Shown here: positions 9,601 to 17,543 of the stretch, piece by piece
Layout of the letters: every line of letters starts with the position of its first letter
Position numbering within the stretch: position 1 is the stretch's first letter
Position numbers and translations under genes: made by a program
Assembly (NCBI GenBank): GCA_001970955.1
Contig: MPUH01001199.1
Coordinates: 1-21,192 of the forward strand
Source of the DNA: Stentor coeruleus
Taxonomy: Eukaryota; Ciliophora; Heterotrichea; Heterotrichida; Stentoridae
Direction: 5' to 3'
DNA length: 21,192 nt
Notes under the pieces: model-generated
The model's database searches: none
Told to the model about the DNA's origin: nothing
The model's input: the letters and a program-made list of their open reading frames with translations, nothing else

Positions 9601-10179
9601 ACTAGTTTCTAAAAGAAGTTTATCCTTTTCTTCAACAATTTTCAAAGTTCTATCATTATCGCTTTGCAGTAAATAAATCTTTTTACTATTTTCTTCTAGT
9701 TCCAACTGAGTTTCTTTAATTTTTTGAGTAACTATTTCAAGATTTTTCTCATGCCCACTAATTTCATTTTGTTTTTCTGTAATAATCTCATCACAAAGTT
9801 TTACTTTTTGTTCAAGTTCTTGCTGAGCTTTTTCAATGTTTTCATTTTTTTTCAAACTATCTTCAAGTTTTTGATTTATTTCCAGCATGAATTGCTCTAG
9901 TTTAGCCTTTTCCTCTAAGTTTTTATCCAAAAACTCTTTATTTCTTTCATACTTTTCCTTAAAAGTCTTCAATTCAATTTGAGATTCTTCATCAATTTCA
10001 AGCAAAGAAATTTCGAAAAACTTATCATTGTGAAGTACGTCAATAGCAAAAGTTTTGATTTCATCTTTTTCCTTTGATCCTGTAAGTTTTTCAGGATTTC
10101 TTATAAGTTCTTGAATATTTTGAGCTTTATTTTGGGCATTAGTTATTTCATGAAGAGCTTCCATAAATTTTTGGCAAAC

Positions 10180-10246
10180 TTTTTCTGATTTTTGGAATAT
10201 CTCTTCAGAAAGNTTTTTCTGATTTTTGGAATATCTCTTCAGAAAG
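10180..10246. other. scaffold join: duplicated contig end around n at 10213
   Basis: 10180-10212 is identical to 10214-10246 (33 bp). Removing 34 bp rejoins LSEEIFQKSEKVC, matching paralogs 1 and 2. Confidence 0.92.
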
Positions 10247-10462
10247 AACCGTGTATTTTCTTTGAGCCTCATTGTTAAAGTTTTCTATTTCTTTTAAGAG
10301 GGGCTCTTTAAGCTCAGGCTTTGCATTTAAAGCTAACTCGTTTTGATGTTCTTTTTCAATACTTTTATGAATTTTAAAGTGCTTTCCACAAAGCAGAGTG
10401 TTGCAGCAAACAAATATGCATGTATTTCGACAATCATTCGAACCTAAACATTGATTTTCCAT

Positions 10463-11542
10463 TTATTAGGGCATAATAGAATGTCTATAAATAATATAGG
10501 CGAGTTGTAGTACTTTAAGATGATAATTATATATAATATTTGAATTATGCAATTGATATTTTAAGTTATTAATGTTTTTTTGTAGTCTATTATAATGTCT
10601 CATGCATTAGTTTAGTAGTTTTCCGAAGTAAAAATTTGATTATAATGCATTATTAAATATATTTTATTATAAGAAATAGCAAATGATTTTTGGAAATGCT
10701 TTGCTAGTTCAAAACTATCATAAGAATAAAATAAATTTCTATAACCATTAGGGAAATGTTCTATATTTTTATTCGAATTTAATTACAATAATAATTATAT
10801 TTAAGTAGATAATGTCTAAAGTTGGAAATAAAGTTTAATATGTAAAATTATAAGTAAATTTAAAGGCTTTAATTGATGAGAAGGCAAAATAGATACTTAA
10901 TTAGACTTAAGATATAGTGAAAAATGAGGAAAGCTTAAGTTGGTATTGTGGAATTAATACTTTTTTTAGTTTAGAAGAAATTTTTTTTCATAATTAGCCA
11001 AGGCTTGAGATTAAGTCTAAAATCATAGTTTTTTGATAAAAGGGAAATAATTAGAGTTGGTAAAAATGAGGCTTGTAAAATTAGGTTTAAATTTTTTAGG
11101 TAATAATAAATGCTTTGAAAATAAATATTGAGTTCATTTCACTAGGAGATATACATACACTTAGATGCTTCCGAAAAATAGTCATGAAAATAAAAATTGA
11201 TTTCGGCAGTAATGAAATATATACAAATTTGATTTAAAAATCCCTCATGATAAAATTTTATTCTAAAAAAATACTCAAAAATTACTAGTTTTAACTAATA
11301 CCAAAATCATATCTTTTTAAGTAATAATTTCCTATCATAAACATATCAAATCATCCTTAGCTCAAATTTAAGTATTTCACATATTATCTCAAAACAAAAA
11401 ATCAAATCTTTAAACCAAAAGCCCAGTTCCTTAATTTCCCCTCTAAAACTCATAAAAAATCTCCTTGTCATCTCATCAAATCGTTCAAAAGGCAAATTCG
11501 CCCTACGTTTCCAAACAACTTTAAAATCTCATCCAAAAAATA
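10463..11542. other. divergent intergenic region with strand-skew switch
   Basis: No gene is supported in these 1080 bp. The left 180 bp match the upstream region of paralog 2. From 10801 to 11100 the plus strand has 57 G and 14 C by hand count; from 11281 to 11540 it has 12 G and 60 C. The switch is near 11,220. Each half is therefore C-rich and G-poor on the strand of the gene it precedes. Confidence 0.7.
10504..10515 (-). promoter_or_regulatory. conserved 12-mer upstream of paralog 3
   Basis: GTTGTAGTACTT on the plus strand, 42 bp upstream of the start codon of paralog 3, identical to the element upstream of paralog 2. Confidence 0.3.
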
Positions 11543-11977
11543 ATGGATTATTACAACCATCTCGATCCAAGAGAAAAAGAAATCTACGAAGGTTATACTG
11601 CAAGGCTTAACAAAGATTCAAACAAAGATTTCTCATCACCTCTAACATCTTCCAGAAGCAACATATCTCAAAGGCTTCCATCTGTAAACTCATTTTCAAC
11701 AATATTAAGTAAGCCAAAAAATCATGAACTAATTCCTAAGTCAGAAACTGAACGTGCTCAATTAAAAACATCTCAAATACCCTCACCTAAAAGAAAAAGA
11801 TCTTCAAAACCACTGATGAATGGAAAATTTTATACAGAAAATGGTTTGAATCTAAAACATCCTGACTTGAAAAATCAAATCCGCAAAATTTTTAATTTGA
11901 TTGAAGGCCATCAGTATATGTGTCATCAGGATCTGCAGATGGTTGAGTTTTCTGATATCAAAAAACACTTTTTATAG
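11543..11977 (+). CDS. small hypothetical protein, 144 residues
   Basis: ATG start in a G-poor leader and TAG stop. The protein is hydrophilic. Residues about 1-25 are acidic/aromatic (MDYYNHLDPREKEIYEGY), the middle is Ser/Pro/Lys-rich and probably disordered, with a basic nuclear-signal-like patch (PSPKRKRSSKP, about residues 84-94). The C-terminal 35 residues look helical (HPDLKNQIRKIFNLIEGH). I do not recognise a family. It converges on the TMEM230-like gene with 32 bp between stop codons. Coding status rests on frame length, non-repetitive composition and the C-rich 5' flank typical of genes in this window. A missed short intron or extension is possible. Confidence 0.65.
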   Translation: MDYYNHLDPREKEIYEGYTARLNKDSNKDFSSPLTSSRSNISQRLPSVNSFSTILSKPKNHELIPKSETERAQLKTSQIPSPKRKRSSKPLMNGKFYTENGLNLKHPDLKNQIRKIFNLIEGHQYMCHQDLQMVEFSDIKKHFL

Positions 11978-12009
11978 GTTTAGGGTTTTATATTAATCTT
12001 AAAAAAACT

Positions 12010-12309
12010 TTAAAGTTGAGGGATATTTTTGATTATTCTTATGTACTCACCTGCTTGATCTGTTTTTAAAGCTTTGATCATCATAATACTATAAAATATT
12101 GATGGGATTAGCAGGAAACCTCCTAGAATCCAGAAAGTTGCCCCTAAGACTGCATCGATACCAGTTGCTTCTTCGATAAAACCGATTAGGATGAAAAAAA
12201 TACCTAAGACAATACCGATTGTGTAGAGAATTAAAGTGACAAAAGGAAAAGGAGGTAGAGGTTCAGTTCCTATTACTTCACTTGCTTCTGGGTCTCTTGA
12301 GCTTAACAT
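12010..12309 (-). CDS. TMEM230/TMEM134-like (DUF872) two-pass membrane protein
   Basis: 99 residues, ATG at 12309, TAA stop. Two hydrophobic segments, about 24-46 (FVTLILYTIGIVLGIFFILI) and 55-77 (AVLGATFWILGGFLLIPSIF), are followed by a short hydrophilic tail GEYIRIIKNIP. The order (acidic/Pro N-terminus, TM1, Gly-containing loop, TM2 ending in IPS.FY, then a Tyr/Ile/Pro tail) matches the DUF872 family, where human TMEM230 has IGILVFLPGFYHL and a GYSYDDIP tail. Known members act in endosomal/secretory vesicle traffic; that role here is inferred. The start lies only 41 bp downstream of the channel gene stop on the same strand. Family assignment is from motif memory, not a search. Confidence 0.75.
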   Translation of the reverse strand: MLSSRDPEASEVIGTEPLPPFPFVTLILYTIGIVLGIFFILIGFIEEATGIDAVLGATFWILGGFLLIPSIFYSIMMIKALKTDQAGEYIRIIKNIPQL

Positions 12310-12350
12310 TTTTAATTTATTTCAATTTTATCATAACTAGTATTTACATA

Positions 12351-14348
12351 TCATACAAAAAAATTATTACTAACAAAACTTGTGCTAGTCCTTTGTTTTC
12401 TTGATCTTCCATAAACAACAACATGTCTATCTGAATTTAAACTTCCATCAACATCACTACCACTTGATTCTACTTCAGACTGCACAATACTTCTTTTTAA
12501 AAACAATCTGAAATCTGCTCTTCGGACAATATTCCAAATTTTTTTAGCTTTAGTTTCTGTAAAATGCATAGCTGCATTAAATCTGTGTCCTTTTGTATTT
12601 ATTATTCCATATTTTGTTAGATTTACACCTTTACTTTCTTTGCTTATGTTAAAAACAGCAGGATTAAGTTTTGATTGAGGGTGTTTGCGGTTATAGAAAT
12701 TCTTCATGATTTTAGCCATACTAACTTTAAAGGATGCTTGGCGACAATCTACTGAAATATGCCCTAGTTCATGACATACATAACATTTTATACCCATAAC
12801 GCTGAGGCCATAATTTTTGGTGTTAAGGACCATAATTTCAGTCATGGCTTGATCGCGAGGCATACTTTTTATTGTTTTTTCGAAATCAAAGCTAGTTAGT
12901 CGAAGTATTTCTGTATAGGTAATACACCTTGCTGATGCTGTTCTTGGTTCCTTAAGAAAAAAACCTAATTCACCAAAATGATTCCCTTGAGTGAGTTCTA
13001 TAAAAGTTGTCCCAGTATTCTGATGAAAAATTTCAACAGTTCCAGCTATAATAAAATATAGTTCTGTGCTTAATTCCCCTTGTTTAATCAATTGATCACA
13101 TGGAGAATATATCTGAACAGTCATTTTTTCACCTAAAGTTTTTAGACAATTTCTTGAATATTTACTGAATAAGCTTATTTTTGTTAAAATAAATCCTCTT
13201 ACATAAGTTGTGACTTGTTCTTTTAGAGGAATAGAGACTAAAGATAATAATTCGGATTCATTTAGAATATTGATATTTGCCAGATGTTTTAAATGACGTA
13301 TATGGTTGAGTATTCGTCTACGTAAAGATTTTCTGAGATTTTTAATTTCAGCATAACGTTTAAAATCAAACATTAAGTCCCGGTAATAAACTGAAACCTC
13401 TGAGGATTTGAAAATTGCATACTTGATACCACCAACAAAATACCCTAGGAGTCCTGAGGTTAGAATCATGAAAAGCATTGATGTAACACGTTCGGATGTT
13501 GAAGATATATTAGTATCTCCGAACCCAACAGAAGTCATAGTTTGCATAGCCCTATGCAAAAAATGCAAGTATTTAGTCTCATTATCAATCCAATGTTTAT
13601 CTAAATAATTCCCCTCATTATAACTGATTTCATAAAGACTGTTAAATATACAGGACGCAAAATGTGCAGTAAGTGCAGCGACAAAAAACCTTTTTAAAAA
13701 ACTGTTAATGCTAAAAAAAGCAGTACTTGACATTAAGCATTCGATTTTATATAAAACTTGTTTAAATCTTAAGATTTTCAAAATTTTCAATAGCCATAAA
13801 TAACGAAGAGGATAAGGGGTTTGAATTGAATCTATAAAATTAGATGTAGATAAATACATATCAGGAACAAAAATATCTAAAGGCAAAGCTGCGAGAATAT
13901 CAGGAATAAGCAAGGATCTCATATAATTTTGCATTATTGCAGGACGGGAAGTTATCAAATGACCCTGTTTTAAATAAGAAGTATTTAGCTGAATTATAAT
14001 ATCAGCTGTAAAAATCAAACTAATAAATTTGTTCATATTGTGAAGTTGTAGTTCATTGTGGTAACTAATTGCATATGGAATAGTAAAGCATAGAACTATA
14101 GTGAATAGTAAAATGATAAAATCCCATATCACTTTTATGTAAGAATCTGGGTTAAAAAGTCGATTTTGGTTTTCTTCTTTTGTTCGGATTCGGGGTAATT
14201 CATTTCCAGGGAAAAAAGTGTGCTTTTCACCGATTGATGATAATTTAGCTATAGATGATCTTGGGCCGAATAATCTTGTAGGTCTATGCTTAATAGTTAT
14301 AACTAAAGAGCGATTAGCCCACCATGTGCTTTTCTTTTTTTGGATCAT
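12351..14348 (-). CDS. cyclic-nucleotide-gated K+ channel-like protein with C-terminal zinc knuckle
   Basis: 665 residues, ATG at 14348, TGA stop. Six-TM layout: S1 about 72-95, S2 106-122, S3 145-160, S4 182-200 with spaced basic residues (R182, K188, K191, R194, K196), S5 210-238, pore helix and K+ filter SVGFGD (273-278), S6 284-306. A C-linker follows (about 310-405). The cyclic-nucleotide-binding domain (about 406-500) keeps the phosphate-binding cassette: FGE at 458-460 and R469-T-A-S-A, so ligand binding is plausible. After it comes a CCHC zinc knuckle, C522-x2-C525-x4-H530-x4-C535, then a basic tail. It belongs to the EAG/CNG/HCN superfamily by filter and domain order. Ion selectivity for K+ is inferred from GFG. 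It probably acts in the plasma or ciliary membrane. Confidence 0.92.
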   Translation of the reverse strand: MIQKKKSTWWANRSLVITIKHRPTRLFGPRSSIAKLSSIGEKHTFFPGNELPRIRTKEENQNRLFNPDSYIKVIWDFIILLFTIVLCFTIPYAISYHNELQLHNMNKFISLIFTADIIIQLNTSYLKQGHLITSRPAIMQNYMRSLLIPDILAALPLDIFVPDMYLSTSNFIDSIQTPYPLRYLWLLKILKILRFKQVLYKIECLMSSTAFFSINSFLKRFFVAALTAHFASCIFNSLYEISYNEGNYLDKHWIDNETKYLHFLHRAMQTMTSVGFGDTNISSTSERVTSMLFMILTSGLLGYFVGGIKYAIFKSSEVSVYYRDLMFDFKRYAEIKNLRKSLRRRILNHIRHLKHLANINILNESELLSLVSIPLKEQVTTYVRGFILTKISLFSKYSRNCLKTLGEKMTVQIYSPCDQLIKQGELSTELYFIIAGTVEIFHQNTGTTFIELTQGNHFGELGFFLKEPRTASARCITYTEILRLTSFDFEKTIKSMPRDQAMTEIMVLNTKNYGLSVMGIKCYVCHELGHISVDCRQASFKVSMAKIMKNFYNRKHPQSKLNPAVFNISKESKGVNLTKYGIINTKGHRFNAAMHFTETKAKKIWNIVRRADFRLFLKRSIVQSEVESSGSDVDGSLNSDRHVVVYGRSRKQRTSTSFVSNNFFV

Positions 14349-15547
14349 GTATATATAGATTGTATATACAGATTGTATATTAATTCTTTAAAGAAAAAGC
14401 TTTGAGATATGAGCATATGCTATAGTATGATCTGCTTTTTTTTAATTTTATATCACTTTATTAGGTCACAAGCTTCTATTAGTAATAATCTATAGTCGCT
14501 TGTTGAATTTCAGCTAAATTTTGATAATTTTTAGATATGATTTTAAACTATAGATATAGTTTTTTATGACTACTTTGGAATTAGACAGTGATTATATTTA
14601 CTTTGAAAGATTAAAACAATATTTCAAGTAATGTCTAATATTTAAATATTGAATTTAATAAGATAATATAAAGTTGGAATGAAAACAAAGAACCTGTATA
14701 AACATTATGACAGGGTTCAGGAAATTTAATTAGGGCGATACAAAGAAAAATTGTTGAAAATTTAAAATGTTATGAAATAATATAAGGCGTTTATTTTCAG
14801 GTTAAATCTAAAGCAATACATTGTAAATTAAATAAGTTGATAGGCCTAGAGCATCAATGAAGTAAAGTTAGAGAAATTGTATTCCTTCATTTTATTTATA
14901 GTTTTAACAGTAAGAAAAAATACCTTCCAGTAAGATTCAAAAATAAGATTTTGCGCTAAAATCTAACCGGAAGCAGTGTTAGGGAAGTACACGAAAACTG
15001 AAATAATAGAAAAATTGAAGATAAATTATAAGACAAAAAGAAAAAATAAGCATATTAATTTTAGCATGTTAGCATAAGTATAAACTGATTGAAACTATTC
15101 ACTAGCCTTATAGCATTAGCTGTATCATTCCAGTTTATATTAATAGAAATATTACTTGACACAAACATTACAATAATTTCCAAAAATACCCAATATAATC
15201 ATTATAAATTCACTTATTGAAATAGCATAATATCTAAACTCTTACATTTAAAAAATCTCCACACATATTTTTTCCAATCTTAATACNTCTAAACTCTTAC
15301 ATTTAAAAAATCTCCACACATATTTTTTCCAATCTTAATACATAATTCTACAATAACAAACTAGCCATCATCATTCCAAATTACTATCAAACGAATTTCT
15401 CACTTTTAATCATAATTATTTTATCATTTAACCCATATTCCACTTTATTCTTTTTTTTTCATTTAGTATATCCTTACTTTTTCTTTAAATTCAAATTCTA
15501 AAACACATTATTAAAATAAATCTCTATTTCTTAAAACTTAAACCACC
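14349..15547. other. divergent intergenic region with strand-skew switch
   Basis: About 1.2 kb without a protein gene, between the channel gene (minus) and the tRNA/mL46 pair. By hand count 14701-14880 has 34 G and 14 C on the plus strand, whereas the lines 15121-15240 and 15361-15540 together have 9 G and 54 C. The switch is near 15,050-15,100. A 13-bp-period repeat of AGATTGTATAT (14357 and 14370) lies just upstream of the channel start. One scaffold join is included (15233-15341). Confidence 0.7.
15233..15341. other. scaffold join: duplicated contig end around n at 15287
   Basis: 15233-15286 is identical to 15288-15341 (54 bp). The true distance here is probably 55 bp shorter. Confidence 0.92.
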
Positions 15548-15552
15548 AAAAA
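15548..15552 (-). terminator. RNA polymerase III terminator (T5)
   Basis: On the minus strand a run of five T follows the discriminator base of the tRNA immediately, the standard Pol III stop signal. Confidence 0.75.
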
Positions 15553-15625
15553 TGCTCCAAGTGAGGATCGAACTCACGACCTTTGGCTCATAAGACCAAT
15601 GCTCTGCCTACTGAGCTACTGGAGC
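15553..15625 (-). tRNA. tRNA-Ile, anticodon UAU
   Basis: A 73-nt cloverleaf on the minus strand. Acceptor GCTCCAG pairs with TTGGAGC (one G-T), D arm GCTC/GAGC, anticodon stem TTGGT/GCCAA, loop CTTATGA with U33 and anticodon UAU, variable loop AGGTC, T arm GTGAG/CTCAC with loop TTCGATC, discriminator A. CCA is not encoded and there is no intron. The internal A box (TAGCTCAGTAGG) and B box (GTTCGATCC) are present. The acceptor and T arm resemble eukaryotic tRNA-Ile(UAU). Base 37 is G, whereas tRNAs reading ANN codons normally carry A37 (t6A), which is odd. The gene reads away from mL46. Confidence 0.93.
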
Positions 15626-15862
15626 TTCTTATATAAAATGATAATTACAATATTATATCTATTATCAAGGAATAACAACAAAATCCTAAAACCTTTAATT
15701 TCTTTCTTAAAAAACTTAAAAGTTCGATTTTGAGTATAATTAATCATCAAAAGAAGATTTTACCTTAATCAAGTTATATAATTTAACTATAAACAAGTGA
15801 AATACAAACCAAAATTACAAGCATTAAATGGTTCAAATGGCAAAAAATATAATATTAGTGAA

Positions 15863-17161
15863 ATGCTGAGGACTCGTCTCTTGCGTAAGTTCGCAGATAT
15901 GTACGATCAAACTATGATTGATAAGCTTATAAAAGGCAACCTTGATGAAGTTGATGGTCGAGCGCTGAATAGCTTTTCCCTAAAGGAATTGAAAAAACGC
16001 GTAAGTCCTGACGTCTGGGCAACCATCACAGCAAATGACCCAATTTTCAAAATCCCTGAGCTTCAAGATGTCTGTGATATTGAAGATAGCCTTCCTCACT
16101 TCCACCATTCTTTACCACCTCATCTATCAAGACCTGCATTACTTCTTGATGAAAGGCAAAGAGCAGCAAAAAGAATGACCTTGGAGTATATCAAAACAGA
16201 AAAGGCTATGGTCGAAGAACGATCTAAGAATATAAACGAATTTCCTATATTAACTTCTGACACCTATGAACTTCAAACTGGACTTATGNTAAACGAATTT
16301 CCTATATTAACTTCTGACACCTATGAACTTCAAACTGGACTTATGGTTGTCAGAGACCCAATATGGATTTTACACGACGATGTTGAGGTTGATTGGTTTA
16401 AAGCTAGGTATAAAGTGCTTAACGATACTGGACGAATAGCTAATTTAAAGATGAAGGACTATATGTATGAAAGAGCTGAAGATTCAATTGAAAATGATAA
16501 GAATGTTAGGATGAGGATTTTAGAACGAATGATTGATAATAAGGAAGATTTGAAATACAGTCCACTGAAGGATTCTGTGCACTTTTTAGAAGCAGACCCA
16601 GATGAAAAAGACTCACATAGCATTGCTTATGCAGGAGGGTATAGAGTATGGCTGCTTTTAAAAGAAAAAACCACTCAGAAATGGGTCTTTCCAACATTGC
16701 GAATGGTCGGAAATCAGTCATTTATAGAGGTTAGAAAGAAGATTATGAGGGAAATTTTTGATAGCAAACTCACTGTTCATGTTTTAGGACCTTCAGCAGC
16801 AAAAGTTGATGTGGTTAAATACAATGAACCTGTGCCTACAAAAAGACCAAGACAAGTTTTTGAAGATATATATGATTTATACTTTAATAGAAGCAAAATA
16901 TTATTCCCAAAAGCTAAAGACCAGGATATTGAAAAATATTTGATGAAAAGGTATAGCATTGCCAGGAATACGGAACCGAATACAAAAGAAATAATTGGCA
17001 AAAAGACTTTTTACTGGAGAGCTTTATATGATAGCGGTTCTATTTCCCTAAAACCTGATGGTTTATATAACGATTGGGCATGGGTACCAAAGCTAGAAAT
17101 GAACCGTTATTTAGACGAAGAAAATTACTATAGATTTATTAAAGTAATGACTAGAACTTAG
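15863..17161 (+). CDS. MRPL46: probable mitochondrial large-subunit ribosomal protein mL46
   Basis: A scaffold join (n at 16289) duplicates 19 codons in frame; collapsed length is about 413 residues. The frame is open from a GTG at 15797, but the first ATG is at 15863, where the protein begins MLRTRLLRKFADMYD. That is Arg-rich, amphipathic and free of acids for its first 12 residues, as expected for a mitochondrial targeting sequence. An mL46-like helical block (SRPALLLDERQRAAKRMTLE) precedes a Nudix-fold-like C-terminal half. That half contains WVFPTLRMVGNQSFIEVR (about 255-272), VHVLGP, KTFYWRALYDSG (362-373) and WAWVPKLEM (386-394). These line up with W-P, GE-TL, F-F-KA and WV-K-E positions I recall in animal MRPL46. 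It is longer than the human protein (279), which is common for ciliate mitoribosomal proteins. Catalytic Nudix residues are not evident. Confidence 0.65.
   Translation: MLRTRLLRKFADMYDQTMIDKLIKGNLDEVDGRALNSFSLKELKKRVSPDVWATITANDPIFKIPELQDVCDIEDSLPHFHHSLPPHLSRPALLLDERQRAAKRMTLEYIKTEKAMVEERSKNINEFPILTSDTYELQTGLMXNEFPILTSDTYELQTGLMVVRDPIWILHDDVEVDWFKARYKVLNDTGRIANLKMKDYMYERAEDSIENDKNVRMRILERMIDNKEDLKYSPLKDSVHFLEADPDEKDSHSIAYAGGYRVWLLLKEKTTQKWVFPTLRMVGNQSFIEVRKKIMREIFDSKLTVHVLGPSAAKVDVVKYNEPVPTKRPRQVFEDIYDLYFNRSKILFPKAKDQDIEKYLMKRYSIARNTEPNTKEIIGKKTFYWRALYDSGSISLKPDGLYNDWAWVPKLEMNRYLDEENYYRFIKVMTRT
16233..16345. other. scaffold join: duplicated contig end around n at 16289
   Basis: 16233-16288 is identical to 16290-16345 (56 bp). 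The excess of 57 bp is a multiple of three, so the mL46 frame stays open and carries a false duplication of NEFPILTSDTYELQTGLM. Confidence 0.93.
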
Positions 17162-17543
17162 AATTTCACAAAAACTTTAACAACTTGTTTAGTATTCCTA
17201 AAATAATATGAATTATATGACCTTGGGTAAGATTTAAATATTTAATTCAAAACATTTTAGTGCCTTTGATTGAGAAAAACTTTAGGTTAAACATGATAAA
17301 ATTTTGTAGATGATTTTTGAAAACTCAGAAGAGTTGAAGGAAATTGTTGGATTGATGATTTTCTCAAAGAATTGCTTTGAATATATTCGAAATGTTATCA
17401 TCAATGATATCGAAAAAATTTAGGTTGAAGCATCAAAAGGCACAAACACTTTTTTTACTCTAATAAAAGTAAAAAACAAATTAAAAAAGAAGAACTGAAA
17501 ACTTAAGGGCTAAAAATTGTCGATTTTACTGAAAATTATTATT
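17162..17543. other. convergent intergenic region
   Basis: 382 bp between converging stop codons. It contains a 37-codon frame at 17310-17423 (MIFENSEELKEIVGLMIFSK...) with non-repetitive, protein-like composition. It is too short and unsupported to call as a gene. The rest is AT-rich with nothing recognisable. Confidence 0.5.

Larger units (their letters stand above)
7381..10462 (-). pseudogene. B-box-like zinc finger / coiled-coil paralog 3, disrupted
   Basis: Full-length homology to paralogs 1 and 2. It starts with MENQC at 10462 (C5, C11, C15, C19, C20, C25, H28, H32), then a coiled coil with eight 32-residue repeats, a Pro linker and the shared C-terminal domain, ending in TAG at 7381. 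Two breaks are assembly joins (n at 10213, excess 34 bp; n at 7704, excess 47 bp) and vanish on collapsing. A third break is real in this sequence. Against paralog 2, 2 nt are missing at about 8746, giving TGA at 8746-8748. Even with the frame restored, TGA at 8742-8744 and TAA at 8700-8702 remain. No GT...AG intron can remove the region. The 5' part alone could still encode about 560 residues (B-box plus coiled coil, no C-terminal domain), so a truncated functional product is possible. Confidence 0.75.

Noticed and set aside
15797..15862. 22-codon GTG-initiated extension of the mL46-like protein
   Set aside because: GTG is not expected as a start in a eukaryotic nuclear gene, and the ATG at 15863 begins a good mitochondrial targeting sequence.
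16506..17001. Minus-strand frames of 71 and 74 codons
   Set aside because: Antisense to the well-supported mL46-like gene.
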